Assembly (NCBI GenBank): GCA_045125935.1
Contig: JBGVNW010000068.1
Span: 248,001-312,000 of the forward strand
From: CAG-877 sp045125935
GTDB lineage: Bacteria > Bacillota_I > Bacilli_A > RF39 > UBA660
Reading direction: 5' to 3'
DNA: 64,000 nucleotides
Shown here one piece after another: positions 15,482 through 24,019 of the stretch. The position numbers and the translations under genes are program-made. The notes beneath the pieces are model-generated. The model was not told the origin of the DNA. It ran no database searches and saw only the letters and a program-made list of their open reading frames with translations. Within the stretch, counting starts at the first letter, position 1. Each line of letters begins with the position of its first letter.

Positions 15482-16981
15482 ATGTTATTAGATTTAATTC
15501 AAGACAAGAAGACCCTGCAGATTTCATACTGGGGTGAAGGTGGAAAAACATTTATTGACACCGTAGAGATTAAAGATGAAGACTTTTTCGAGTATCTTAC
15601 AGCACCTAAAAATACAAAAGGTGATAACAAAGATGAACTTTGTAAAAATGTAGTCAATTGGAATGGTCAAAGAGTTTATAAACATAAGTTAGACCCAAGA
15701 AAAGATAGACTTAACCGATATAGACTCTATGAAATTGTAGATTCATTGCCAGAAGAACAAAAAGAGAAGATATTCTCATATAATATACCTGAATTGTTCT
15801 ATGTCGATATTGAAAATAAATTACAAGATGGAAAGCCAAATCCAGAAAATCCAGATAAACCTATTACAGTTATTGGTATCTGCTGTCCTAATGATACTAT
15901 AATGGTGCTATCGGGTGGATATAAGCTTTCTAATAAACAGCAGTCAGATATTCAAAAAAGAATTGATGATCACTTTTCTCAAATAAAGCGTCATTTTAAA
16001 TTTGTTTTCAGATACTTTGATACAGAATATGATATGTTATACTTCTTTTTGAAGTATATGGTTCCAAAGATGGCATGTATGACAGGATGGAACTTTGAGG
16101 ACTATGACTGGAGATATATATACAATCGTGCAAAATTGATTAATATTGATCCAACAATATCTTCTCCTTGTAGAAGAATGACAGGTCAAACAGAGAGACC
16201 AGCACATGTGGGACTCATTGACTATTTGAAAGCATACAAAAAATGGACTTGGAACACTAATGAGAATTATCGATTGGATACTATCGGTGAAAAACTCATT
16301 GGTATTAAAAAGGTGCAACACGCCGAGAATCTCGACGATATGCTTAATAATGATTTTGAGAAATATGTATATTACAATGCTATTGACTGCTGTCTTGTAA
16401 AACTTATTCACGAAGCGTGTAATGCTGTTACTTGTGGTTTGACAACATCTTGGCTTGGTCATATTCGTGCTATGGACTGCTTTTCTACAACATATATTCC
16501 AGAGAATTTGTTGAGAGAAACATTTAGAGAGCAGGGTAGAGTTCTTGCTGTAGATCCTAATAAGAAGAAGGGCGAAAAGGGCGAAAAATATGAAGGTGCT
16601 TTCGTTAAACAACCAGTACCAGGATTGCATAAATATTGTACTTGTAACGATTATGCCAGTCTGTACCCTTCTTTAATGCGACAATTCAACATTGGTCCTG
16701 AAACGCTTGTAAAAATGCTACCAGAAAACAATGAAGAGTTGAAGCAAGAGTGGAGAGATAAAGGATATATAGTGTGTGCTTCTGGTGCTGTTTATGAAAA
16801 GGAAGATGGTAATTTGAAGAATATCATCACTGATCTTTACTTCAAACGAAAAGCATATAAAAAGACATCTTTCAAATATACTCAAAACTATTATGACTTA
16901 AAAGACTTGGTTCACAACAATGCAAGTGATGAAGAGATATTAGAATACTTGGAAAAAAATGGACTTAATGAAATTGAATGA
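15482..16981 (+). CDS. 43A: DNA polymerase (family B), N-terminal fragment
   Basis: 499 residues with the N-terminal, 3'-5' exonuclease and start of the palm domain of a gp43-type polymerase. Exo I is ELFYVDIEN (Asp/Glu). Exo II region is TGWNFEDYDWRYIY (Asn-x-x-x-Tyr-Asp). Exo III lies at VYYNAIDCCLVKLI. Palm motif A is NDYASLYPSLM. It then runs GAVYEKEDGN and LYFKRKAYKK into the fingers and stops before motif B, which is in the gene at 18926. No intein residues are visible at the junction, so the fragments must assemble non-covalently. Aeromonas T4-like phages have comparable split gene 43. The 3' end overlaps the homing endonuclease gene by 23 bases. Confidence 0.92.
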   Translation: MLLDLIQDKKTLQISYWGEGGKTFIDTVEIKDEDFFEYLTAPKNTKGDNKDELCKNVVNWNGQRVYKHKLDPRKDRLNRYRLYEIVDSLPEEQKEKIFSYNIPELFYVDIENKLQDGKPNPENPDKPITVIGICCPNDTIMVLSGGYKLSNKQQSDIQKRIDDHFSQIKRHFKFVFRYFDTEYDMLYFFLKYMVPKMACMTGWNFEDYDWRYIYNRAKLINIDPTISSPCRRMTGQTERPAHVGLIDYLKAYKKWTWNTNENYRLDTIGEKLIGIKKVQHAENLDDMLNNDFEKYVYYNAIDCCLVKLIHEACNAVTCGLTTSWLGHIRAMDCFSTTYIPENLLRETFREQGRVLAVDPNKKKGEKGEKYEGAFVKQPVPGLHKYCTCNDYASLYPSLMRQFNIGPETLVKMLPENNEELKQEWRDKGYIVCASGAVYEKEDGNLKNIITDLYFKRKAYKKTSFKYTQNYYDLKDLVHNNASDEEILEYLEKNGLNEIE

Positions 16982-18860
16982 TAAAATTGTTTTGGATTAT
17001 GTTGCTCCTGAAGGAAATCTTATTGCTCATAGATGTAGTGTAAATGCGTTAAAGAAGCAAAATTTTTACGAATATATTATTAATAGATATAATAACAATA
17101 CATTAAGTATTGAAGATAAACATTATTTGAGAGAATGTTTATATAGACTTGTTAATAATATTGAAACACCTCCTGTATGTAAAACTTGTGGTAATACGAT
17201 AAAATTCAGTTATACAAAATATCCGATATATTGCTCTCGTTATTGCTCAAATCATGATGTGGATGTTTTGAAAAAGATTTCCGAATCTTGTTCTAAATCA
17301 TTAAAGAATGCATATAAAAGGGATGGAGATAACATTAAGTTAAAAAGACAAAATACATTAATTGCAAAATATGGAGAGGATATAAAATCATCTTCTCCTT
17401 TTGCTGTTAGTGAAATTCAGAAACTTTCTCAAAAAATAGTTGAGAAAAAATATGGCGTGAAGAATGCATTTCAAATGGAGAAATGTAGAAAGAAAAGCAT
17501 AGAAGCATCCAGAAAGAAATCTATTCAAATGCAAAAAGAAAGAGGTATAGATATAGAATATCTTGAGAATGGAAATTATCTGGTGAAGAATTGCTGTCCG
17601 ATACACGGAGACTTAGAATATACGCAAACAGATTTCAATAATAGATTTAGACTTGATAGATATAATGTTTCAAATCCTTGTTATTTGTGTAATCCATTTG
17701 GTTATCATATATCAGGAAAGCAAAAGAATATTTTTGATTATATAAAGTCAATATATTCGGGGGATATTATAGAAAATGATACATCTGTCCTTGATGGATT
17801 AGAAATTGACATTTATCTTCCTGAATTGAAAATAGGATTTGAGTTTAATGGTGATTATTGGCATATGAATCCATTATTGTATAGATATGATGATGAAAAT
17901 TCTTCTTCTCACATAAAAGCAATTGAACAATGGGAAAAGGATAGACAGAAGATTTTATTGGCAGACGAAAAGGGTGTAAAACTTTATCATATTTGGGAAT
18001 ATTATTTTTCTAACAATAAAGACTTACAACTTGATTTCATTTCAAATATAGTATTGGGTAATATTAAATATGAACACCCTTTATTGAAATTAAAAAAATC
18101 TCTTGATGAAATAGATACATCTTATGAACTGAAAGAACATATGATTTTTGAATATGAAAATGTCAGAATTGTATATGTTGATGGATTTTATTTTAACAAG
18201 AATTCTATTTCATATGGTGTTTTGGATAGTTGGAAATCAGAAATGAAAAGAACCATATTTGTATATGATTATGAAATAACTGATGAAAGAAAGTTTGAAG
18301 TTATTCTATCAGATATAAAGTATGCTTTTGGAAAGATAGAGAATAGAATATTTGCAAGAAAGTGTGTATTGAAAGAATTAACCAACAAAGATGTTAGAAA
18401 ATTCTTGGAAGATAATTCTTTGTTTGGTTATAGGTCTGCATCTGTTACATTAGGGTTATATTATGAAGATGAACTTGTAATGATATATTCTTTTGGTAAT
18501 AATTTTTATGGAAGAAAGAAAGATACAGAAGTAATAAGAGTATGCACAAAGAAAAATACACAAGTAATAGGAGGAAGTTCTAAATGTTTGAACTATTATA
18601 TTAAGAATTATGCAAAATCAGGCGAGACTATAATTTTTTATGTGGATGCGATACATCATTCTGGATCATCTATGTCGGGGTTTGAATTTGTTAAACATGA
18701 AAATGGATTTATGAATTATTATGTTTCTTTTGATAAATTAGGCAAAGCATTCAACAGAACTCCAAGTAGGAATAAAGAAGTAAAAGAGTTGATAGAAAAA
18801 GGAGAACTTGTATTAATTCCTACTAATGGAGTTGATGTATATAAGAAAATTATAGAATAA
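16959..18860 (+). CDS. Homing endonuclease splitting the DNA polymerase gene
   Basis: 633 residues (ATG 16959, alternative ATG 16968). Zinc finger CKTCGNTIKF..YCSRYCSNHD near 72-98. Basic helical linker (RKKSIEASRKKSIQMQKER). A second Cys/His cluster (CCPIHGD..CYLCNP). Then a Vsr-like nuclease: DGLEIDIYLPELKIGFEFNG, DYWHMNPLLY, and KLYHIWEYYF. The C-terminal ~230 residues form a separate domain with LFGYRSASVTLGLYYEDEL, IGGSSKCLNYYIKNY and IIFYVDAIHHSGSSM, a module I have seen attached to such endonucleases. It overlaps polymerase part A and is followed by a copy of the polymerase leader. Related to the genes at 11318 and 56547. Confidence 0.85.
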   Translation: MDLMKLNDKIVLDYVAPEGNLIAHRCSVNALKKQNFYEYIINRYNNNTLSIEDKHYLRECLYRLVNNIETPPVCKTCGNTIKFSYTKYPIYCSRYCSNHDVDVLKKISESCSKSLKNAYKRDGDNIKLKRQNTLIAKYGEDIKSSSPFAVSEIQKLSQKIVEKKYGVKNAFQMEKCRKKSIEASRKKSIQMQKERGIDIEYLENGNYLVKNCCPIHGDLEYTQTDFNNRFRLDRYNVSNPCYLCNPFGYHISGKQKNIFDYIKSIYSGDIIENDTSVLDGLEIDIYLPELKIGFEFNGDYWHMNPLLYRYDDENSSSHIKAIEQWEKDRQKILLADEKGVKLYHIWEYYFSNNKDLQLDFISNIVLGNIKYEHPLLKLKKSLDEIDTSYELKEHMIFEYENVRIVYVDGFYFNKNSISYGVLDSWKSEMKRTIFVYDYEITDERKFEVILSDIKYAFGKIENRIFARKCVLKELTNKDVRKFLEDNSLFGYRSASVTLGLYYEDELVMIYSFGNNFYGRKKDTEVIRVCTKKNTQVIGGSSKCLNYYIKNYAKSGETIIFYVDAIHHSGSSMSGFEFVKHENGFMNYYVSFDKLGKAFNRTPSRNKEVKELIEKGELVLIPTNGVDVYKKIIE

Positions 18861-18873
18861 TTTGTTATATTTT
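18861..18873 (+). promoter_or_regulatory. Early-type promoter motif before polymerase part B
   Basis: TTTGTTATATTTT, starting at the base after the endonuclease stop codon. It matches the motif at 15416 in sequence and in spacing to the hairpin. Confidence 0.65.
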
Positions 18874-18885
18874 ACTCGGAACTAA

Positions 18886-18905
18886 AGTTGGCTTCTAAAC
18901 CAACT
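18886..18905 (+). promoter_or_regulatory. Operator-like hairpin before polymerase part B
   Basis: AGTTGG-CTTCTAAA-CCAACT: perfect 6-bp stem with the same 8-base loop as at 15447-15454 and 20 bases before the ATG. The C-to-T change in the left arm is matched by G-to-A in the right arm, and a former G-T pair becomes G-C, which indicates selection for structure. Confidence 0.7.
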
Positions 18906-18925
18906 AATAAAAAATAAATTAAATT

Positions 18926-20416
18926 ATGACGACAGAATTAAAAAATCGTATTGAAAGAATTATGTCCTACTGTCAGACACAGGCGGATATTTACAACAAT
19001 TATCAGTTGGGAACAAAAGTTGTAATTAACGGTATCTATGGTGCTTTCGGATTTTCTGGATTTTATTTCTATAATAAGAATATTGCAGAGTCTGTAACAA
19101 AGCAAGGTAAGCACGCTATTTTGAATGCAGAAAGCCTTATCAATAAATGGGCACAAAAGGTGTGGTTGAAAGATAAAAAGACTCATAAGATGATGGGAGT
19201 CAAAATTAAACCCGAATGTGAAAATGTAACTATCTCATTTATAAGCAGATACATTGATACCGATAGTATTTACTGTTCATATGAAGATGTTATTAAATCG
19301 ACAGATTGGTTTGACCATCAGGTATGGAGATTGACAAAGGTAAATAAGCAGAATGACCAGAAAGACTTCACATATGTATCTAAAGGTGGATATCCGACAT
19401 TAGATGACGCAAAAGAATATTTTAAAGTAGCGGATATTGATAAGGAAAAATACTCATATGATATTGATGAAATTGATCCAGATGGACGAGAATTCTGTTT
19501 AACATTAAATAGAGTGTTTATGGCGGATTTCTTAAAAAAGATTCATGATGAATATGCTGAAAAACAAGGAACGCCCAATATTCTTGACTTTGAATTGGAA
19601 GGTTATTTGGATGCAGGTATATGGTTAGCAAAGAAAAAATATATTAAGAATCTTACTTGGGCGGAACCTAACATTTATTATGATTCTTGTACGAAGATTA
19701 AACCTACTGGTGTGGAGATTGCACAAACATCAAGTTCTCCTTGGGTTAAGAAGCAATTGACAGATATGGTTAAATGGATTTTCAAGCAGGAAGAATTTAG
19801 CATAAAAGGTATGACAGCAGAGTTGAAGCGAGTTAAGGAACAATTTATGTTACAAAGTCCAGAGGTCATTTGTGTTAATAAAGGTATGAACAAATATAGT
19901 GAGTATGTTATGAATGATACTGATGAGATTGAACTTCAACCGAAAGCAATGGTTACAATTCAGGGGGCATCTTTTTACAACCATCTGTTGAACACAAATG
20001 AGAAGTATAAGAAGAAATATGGTATTTTATCGGACAGCGACAAACTATGTGTGTTATATATTAAACCTACTCCAAAATATACATATTGGAAGAAAGAAAA
20101 TATGGTGAATATAAAGGATTATGTTAAATCTCCAGATATGTATAAGTTGGTTACTGATAAGAAGTCGACTATTCGTCCAGAAGGTATGGGAAAACCTTAT
20201 GAAGCATTCACTGATATTATGAGTAAAACACAGGTAGAAGCATTGAGTTTTCCAGCGGGATTATATCCAAAGGATTTGATTATTAGTAAGGGTATTGAGA
20301 TTGATTATGAGAGAATGTTTGATTTGTTGATACTTGGACCTATGAATCGTATTATTGAGGCGATGGGTAAACCTCCGATTTGTTTGGATATGGCATTTGA
20401 GGAAGGTTTGTGGTAA
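18926..20416 (+). CDS. 43B: DNA polymerase (family B), C-terminal fragment
   Basis: 496 residues continuing the polymerase. It begins in the fingers; motif B is YNNYQLGTKVVINGIYGAFG (24-43) and motif C is RYIDTDSIY (~108-116). A GxxYIKNL-type thumb approach is seen in WLAKKKYIKNLTW. The remainder is the thumb. The C-terminus reads DMAFEEGLW, possibly replacing the clamp-binding tail of T4 gp43. The expected interdomain contacts with the 499-residue fragment would cross the fingers. Promoter and operator-like hairpin are the same as for part A, which should give matched expression. TerL uses an intein to rejoin its halves, but here there is none. Confidence 0.92.
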   Translation: MTTELKNRIERIMSYCQTQADIYNNYQLGTKVVINGIYGAFGFSGFYFYNKNIAESVTKQGKHAILNAESLINKWAQKVWLKDKKTHKMMGVKIKPECENVTISFISRYIDTDSIYCSYEDVIKSTDWFDHQVWRLTKVNKQNDQKDFTYVSKGGYPTLDDAKEYFKVADIDKEKYSYDIDEIDPDGREFCLTLNRVFMADFLKKIHDEYAEKQGTPNILDFELEGYLDAGIWLAKKKYIKNLTWAEPNIYYDSCTKIKPTGVEIAQTSSSPWVKKQLTDMVKWIFKQEEFSIKGMTAELKRVKEQFMLQSPEVICVNKGMNKYSEYVMNDTDEIELQPKAMVTIQGASFYNHLLNTNEKYKKKYGILSDSDKLCVLYIKPTPKYTYWKKENMVNIKDYVKSPDMYKLVTDKKSTIRPEGMGKPYEAFTDIMSKTQVEALSFPAGLYPKDLIISKGIEIDYERMFDLLILGPMNRIIEAMGKPPICLDMAFEEGLW

Positions 20417-20439
20417 TTTTTATAAAAAAATGGAAAATT

Positions 20440-20452
20440 TTTGTTATATTTA
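20440..20452 (+). promoter_or_regulatory. Early-type promoter motif
   Basis: TTTGTTATATTTA, 45 bases before the clamp start at 20498. No hairpin terminator separates it from the polymerase gene. Confidence 0.6.
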
Positions 20453-20497
20453 AATAAAGTAAAATAGTTAAGTAAATTTTTAAATTTTAGTTATAAT

Positions 20498-21361
20498 ATG
20501 TGTAAAATAGTTTTAGAGAATGTAGCGGTAAAACGCTTTGCGAATGTGATTAAGAGATCTGCATCACTTGACAATTTGATTTTTATCACTGTTAAGGGTA
20601 GTGAGTTTGAATCGACAGCATATAATGCTAATAAGTCTGCATTGAAAGCTGTTAGTGTTGATTGTGAGAAGTTGTGTGATAGATTTGTAAATGAATCTGC
20701 CGATGATGATGTGAAGATTCAGTTTAGTAATGCAAATAAACTTCTTTCTGTGCTTTCATTGGTAGGAACAGAAGGTGTAAAGATTACTTTTGATATTGCG
20801 TCAAATAATTATGCTAGAAAGGTAACTGTAGAAAATAGTGAAATTAATCTTACTGTTCCCTGTGCAGATTCAAACGCATTGTCTTTCTTGGAGATTCCTG
20901 ATAGAGTAAGATATAATATTTTTGAAGACACCACAAATCTACTTTATAAGTTTGATGTTAATGATGCAGAGTTCAAGTATATGAATCAGTTGTTTGCTCT
21001 TAATAAAGAGAGTGTTCGTGTGTTCTTTAATAAGGTTGGTAATGATGTTTATTTATCTGAAATTGAGTCTACTGATGAAAATGTAAGAGCGAGTGTTAAT
21101 GAGATTATCAACGAAGAGAATTTTGATGCATTTAAGAATTTTGAAAAATTGTATTGTAAGACTCTAAACACATCTGATTTTGAAGATGTTGCAGGTGTTG
21201 AAAACCATCTTGCATGTTTTAACAAGCAATATTTTTTCTGGGCGGATAATGATAAGAGATATACAATTGAGTTTCATAACAATAGAATAAAGATTGTATC
21301 ATATGATGATGAGAGCGGCATGAAAACTTTCTTGGTATTAACATCTATCAAGTTCGCTTAA
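20498..21361 (+). CDS. 45: Sliding clamp (gp45-like)
   Basis: 287 residues, longer than T4 gp45 (228). The N-terminal fold reads as a PCNA-type domain: an initial helix VKRFANVIKRSASLDNLIFI, strand GSEFESTAYNANKSALKAVSV and helix NANKLLSVLSLV. A second similar half follows (helix ..FKYMNQLFALNKESVRVFF.., last strand MKTFLVLTSIKF). In T4 the trimer tethers polymerase to DNA and, bound by gp55 and gp33, acts as a moving enhancer of late transcription. The gene directly follows the polymerase and has its own early-type promoter at 20440. The sequence is divergent, so the call rests on fold pattern and position. Confidence 0.65.
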   Translation: MCKIVLENVAVKRFANVIKRSASLDNLIFITVKGSEFESTAYNANKSALKAVSVDCEKLCDRFVNESADDDVKIQFSNANKLLSVLSLVGTEGVKITFDIASNNYARKVTVENSEINLTVPCADSNALSFLEIPDRVRYNIFEDTTNLLYKFDVNDAEFKYMNQLFALNKESVRVFFNKVGNDVYLSEIESTDENVRASVNEIINEENFDAFKNFEKLYCKTLNTSDFEDVAGVENHLACFNKQYFFWADNDKRYTIEFHNNRIKIVSYDDESGMKTFLVLTSIKFA

Positions 21362-21391
21362 TTCCCAATTATTTTATTATATGTTTTTTAT

Positions 21392-21426
21392 AGAGTGAAA
21401 AATATTGAATTTTTTCACTCTTTTTT
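21392..21426 (+). terminator. Rho-independent terminator
   Basis: AGAGTGAAAAAT/ATTTTTTCACTCT hairpin followed by T6. Confidence 0.8.
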
Positions 21427-21432
21427 GTTTTA

Positions 21433-21445
21433 TTTGTTATATTTA
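21433..21445 (+). promoter_or_regulatory. Early-type promoter motif
   Basis: TTTGTTATATTTA just after the terminator, 46 bases before the gp47 start. It should serve the operon 21492-23655. Confidence 0.65.
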
Positions 21446-21491
21446 ATGTAGTGATAATTAAAGTAATTAAAAGATAAAAATATATAAGATA

Positions 21492-22559
21492 ATGAATATT
21501 TGGTTTTTATCAGATTTGCATTTTGGATGCAGGGCGGATAATGAAATATGTTTAAAAGACTATAGTGATTATTTTTATAATGTGTTTATTCCTCTATTTA
21601 AAGAGAAGTATAAGGAAGGAGATATAGTATGTAGTCTTGGTGATGTGTTTGATAACAGAAGTTCTATAGGTATTAATACTATTAATGTTGTTATTGATAT
21701 ATTTGAAAAGATTGTTGATATATGTCCAGATATTAGATTAATAGTTGGGAATCATGATATTTACAATAAATCATCCAATGATGTTACATCTTTAAATGTT
21801 TTAAAATATATCAAAGGCGTTAAGATATATTATAAACCAGAAGTTGAGGTTATTGGTGGTAAAACAGTATTGTTTCACCCTTGGGTTGAAAATAAGGAAA
21901 TTCAATCTAAAATTTTATCTAATTTCAATGGAGATTATATTTTTGGTCATCTTGATGTGTATGGTGTAGATAGCAACACAAAAGGGATAAAAACAAAATC
22001 TGCAAATTCTGTAGATGTATCCGAGTTTAAGACTGCAGAAGTATATGCTGGACATATTCATTTGAGACAGAATTATAAGAATATTCACTATGTGGGAAAT
22101 CCATATGCGAAAGTTAGGGGCGAAGGAAATACTAAAGGTATAACTGTTTTAGATATTAAGACAGGCAAAACGAAATTTTATGAAAATACATATTCTCCTA
22201 AATTTTTAAGTGAGAATATTTATGAAATTTCAAATATTACTGTTGCGGAATTGAAAGAAAGGTGGAAAAACAATTATATTGATTTACATGTTCTTGTGAG
22301 CGATGTTACTAAATGTAAATTTGATGAACTCCGAGAAGAGTTAAATGGATATTTTAAAGAATTTATTATCAAGAGTGAATCTGCTGTTTCTGGATTGGTA
22401 GATGATGTTGGTTATGCACATTCTGATTCTGATTATGAAGATGCAAAAACATCCGCAGAACATTTGAGTGATTTTATAGAACTTACCGAATGGGATCCCG
22501 CAATGAAAGAAAGTGTTAGGAAATTGCTTTCAGAAACAAGAGAAAAAATAAATATATAA
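21492..22559 (+). CDS. 47: SbcD/Mre11-type nuclease subunit (gp47-like)
   Basis: 355 residues, close to T4 gp47 (339). All calcineurin-like phosphoesterase motifs are present in order: WFLSDLHFG (4-12), CSLGDVFDN (47-55), LIVGNHDIY (~92-100), FGHLDVYG and EVYAGHIHLR. These bind two Mn ions. With gp46 it processes DNA ends for recombination-dependent replication and degrades host DNA. No gp46 partner is in this window. It is first in an operon with the GroES-like gene (4 bases downstream) and the RecB-like nuclease. Confidence 0.92.
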   Translation: MNIWFLSDLHFGCRADNEICLKDYSDYFYNVFIPLFKEKYKEGDIVCSLGDVFDNRSSIGINTINVVIDIFEKIVDICPDIRLIVGNHDIYNKSSNDVTSLNVLKYIKGVKIYYKPEVEVIGGKTVLFHPWVENKEIQSKILSNFNGDYIFGHLDVYGVDSNTKGIKTKSANSVDVSEFKTAEVYAGHIHLRQNYKNIHYVGNPYAKVRGEGNTKGITVLDIKTGKTKFYENTYSPKFLSENIYEISNITVAELKERWKNNYIDLHVLVSDVTKCKFDELREELNGYFKEFIIKSESAVSGLVDDVGYAHSDSDYEDAKTSAEHLSDFIELTEWDPAMKESVRKLLSETREKINI

Positions 22560-22563
22560 AATT

Positions 22564-22818
22564 ATGAGATTTGAAGCGGTAAATAATGTTCTAATACTTA
22601 AAAAGGATAAGGAGGAAAATTTTAATAATGAAATAATAAAAGATATGCGGCAAATACCACCACCATATACAGGTACGATTGATAGCGTTGGATGTTCGGA
22701 TTGTGGATATGTGGTTGGAGATAGAATTGCGTTTGAAGAAGTTGGTGGGGTATTGTTAAGCACAGATATTGAAGATTATGTAGTAATAACGCCAGAAATG
22801 GTAATAGGAATTTTATAA
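22564..22818 (+). CDS. 31: GroES-like co-chaperonin (gp31 counterpart)
   Basis: 84 residues. The pattern is GroES: an N-terminal strand (FEAVNNVLILKK), a mobile-loop position (NEIIKDMRQIPPP), GTIDSVGCSDCGYVVGDRIAF, then SxDIEDYVVITPEMVIGIL. T4 gp31 (111 aa) replaces host GroES to fold the major capsid protein. The protein here is shorter than GroES (~97), with a reduced loop and an unusual CSDC in the dome region. Its place between gp47 and a nuclease in an early operon differs from T4 but agrees with expression before capsid assembly. Confidence 0.75.
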   Translation: MRFEAVNNVLILKKDKEENFNNEIIKDMRQIPPPYTGTIDSVGCSDCGYVVGDRIAFEEVGGVLLSTDIEDYVVITPEMVIGIL

Positions 22819-22824
22819 TAATGT

Positions 22825-23655
22825 ATGGAAAATGTAAAAAATATATGTGAAAATACGAGAAATCTACTTTTTGAAAAATTTGGAAATATCAAATTTATCG
22901 AAGAAGGTCATGAGTATTTTATTGATGATGAAAAATACACTCCTGTTTCTACAGTAATATCTGAATATGAACAACCGTTTGAAGAAGATAAGGTTGCTGA
23001 AAATTACGCAAAAAAGAATCGTAGAACAAAGGAAGATGTATTGAAAGAGTGGAAGTTTAAAAATTTGAAAAGTACAATTGGTGGTTCAAGGGTTCATGAA
23101 TTTGGCGAAAGCTATACAAATATGGTTGCTGGATTTCCCGAAAAGATTTGTGAATCAAACAGAAAGCAATATGTAGATTGTAAAGGAGAAATGATGTTAA
23201 TACCAACATATCCTAAAGAATCTGCAGTAAAAAAGTTTTATGATGAAAAGAGCGAATATCTTGTTCCTGTTGGTGCAGAATTTAAATTGAGCACAAGGTA
23301 TATGGGGGATAAAGTAAGAAAGATTTGTGGAACTTGTGACTTGCTATTTTATGAAGAAGATCCATTATTTGGCGAAAGTCAATTTGTATTAGCGGACTGG
23401 AAAACGAATGCTTCATTAACAAATGATTTTAAGAGAAATAAAAAAATTTGTATGAAATTCCCTTTCGATAATATGATTGATGATGCGTTGAGTCATTATA
23501 CATTACAATTCAATCTATATCGAAGAATGCTTGAAAGCGTTGGTGTAAAAATTGGTGATATGCGATTGATATGGTTGAAAGAAGATGGAAATTATGAAAT
23601 CATAAAGATTGAAAAATTGAATGATTGTATTTTAGATAGGGTTTTGTCTAAATGA
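22825..23655 (+). CDS. RecB/Cas4-like PD-(D/E)xK exonuclease
   Basis: 276 residues. The nuclease core is seen as ICGTCDLLFYEEDP (Asp), FVLADWKTNAS (Asp-x-Lys) and SHYTLQFNLYRRMLE (Gln-x-x-x-Tyr), the motif set of RecB-family nucleases. An earlier GGSRVHEFGES supplies the usual conserved His. No Fe-S cysteine set of Cas4 is present. The family acts on free DNA ends and could work with gp47 in recombination or in host DNA breakdown. It begins 6 bases after the GroES-like gene and ends just before a terminator. Confidence 0.8.
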   Translation: MENVKNICENTRNLLFEKFGNIKFIEEGHEYFIDDEKYTPVSTVISEYEQPFEEDKVAENYAKKNRRTKEDVLKEWKFKNLKSTIGGSRVHEFGESYTNMVAGFPEKICESNRKQYVDCKGEMMLIPTYPKESAVKKFYDEKSEYLVPVGAEFKLSTRYMGDKVRKICGTCDLLFYEEDPLFGESQFVLADWKTNASLTNDFKRNKKICMKFPFDNMIDDALSHYTLQFNLYRRMLESVGVKIGDMRLIWLKEDGNYEIIKIEKLNDCILDRVLSK

Positions 23656-23659
23656 TTTT

Positions 23660-23684
23660 AGGAGAGCGATTGCTCTCCTTTTTT
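23660..23684 (+). terminator. Rho-independent terminator
   Basis: AGGAGAGC-GATT-GCTCTCCT hairpin plus T-tract, directly joined to the late promoter at 23685. Confidence 0.85.
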
Positions 23685-23692
23685 CATAAATA
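23685..23692 (+). promoter_or_regulatory. Late promoter motif CATAAATA, leaderless spacing
   Basis: TTTTTTCATAAATACCTTATG: only 4 bases lie between the motif and the start codon at 23697. If spacing is as in T4, transcription would start at or next to the ATG. Confidence 0.7.
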
Positions 23693-23696
23693 CCTT

Positions 23697-24017
23697 ATGA
23701 AAGAAAACGAAAAAAACATTAATGAATGTGAAGGTGGTACACCAGTTTCTATTGCTTTTGGTGATATTGCTGGAATGGGTGACATAACCTTTCCTGGTGA
23801 ATTGGGAGAAGGAGAACCAGGTAGTGGTGATTTACCATTGCCTTCTGGTAAGGTGTATAAACAAGTAGCACCTTTTGATACTTTTTTGAAATCAAAAAAG
23901 AAAAGAAAGAAACTCAAAAAGCAAAAACACACACCTAACACACCACATTATGCATATGTTGATGATTTCAAAACATATGTAGAGAGAACATATAATAAAA
24001 TGGACAAATTTAAATAA
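23697..24017 (+). CDS. Small late protein resembling the capsid protein N-terminal arm
   Basis: 106 residues from ATG 23697; an in-frame extension to 23652 crosses the terminator and promoter and is rejected. Residues 5-10 (EKNINE|C) copy the putative maturation site of the major capsid protein (EKNNINE|S). The following IAGMGDITFPGELGEGEPGS (23-42, continuing GDLP) parallels capsid residues VGGMGQAYFPG..GVKGSGDNP. The second half is basic (KSKKKRKKLKKQKH) and ends in an aromatic helix. It is co-transcribed with the metallopeptidase gene 2 bases downstream. It may be a cleaved internal peptide or a capsid-binding factor. Confidence 0.7.
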   Translation: MKENEKNINECEGGTPVSIAFGDIAGMGDITFPGELGEGEPGSGDLPLPSGKVYKQVAPFDTFLKSKKKRKKLKKQKHTPNTPHYAYVDDFKTYVERTYNKMDKFK

Positions 24018-24019
24018 AC

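Noticed and set aside
16900..18960. A split intein joining the two polymerase fragments, as in the terminase
   Set aside because: Neither fragment has a Cys/Ser block A after motif A nor an HN-ending block before motif B; the fragments end and begin in polymerase sequence.
23652..23696. In-frame upstream extension of the small capsid-arm-like protein
   Set aside because: It would run through a clear terminator and a late promoter, and the preceding gene ends there.
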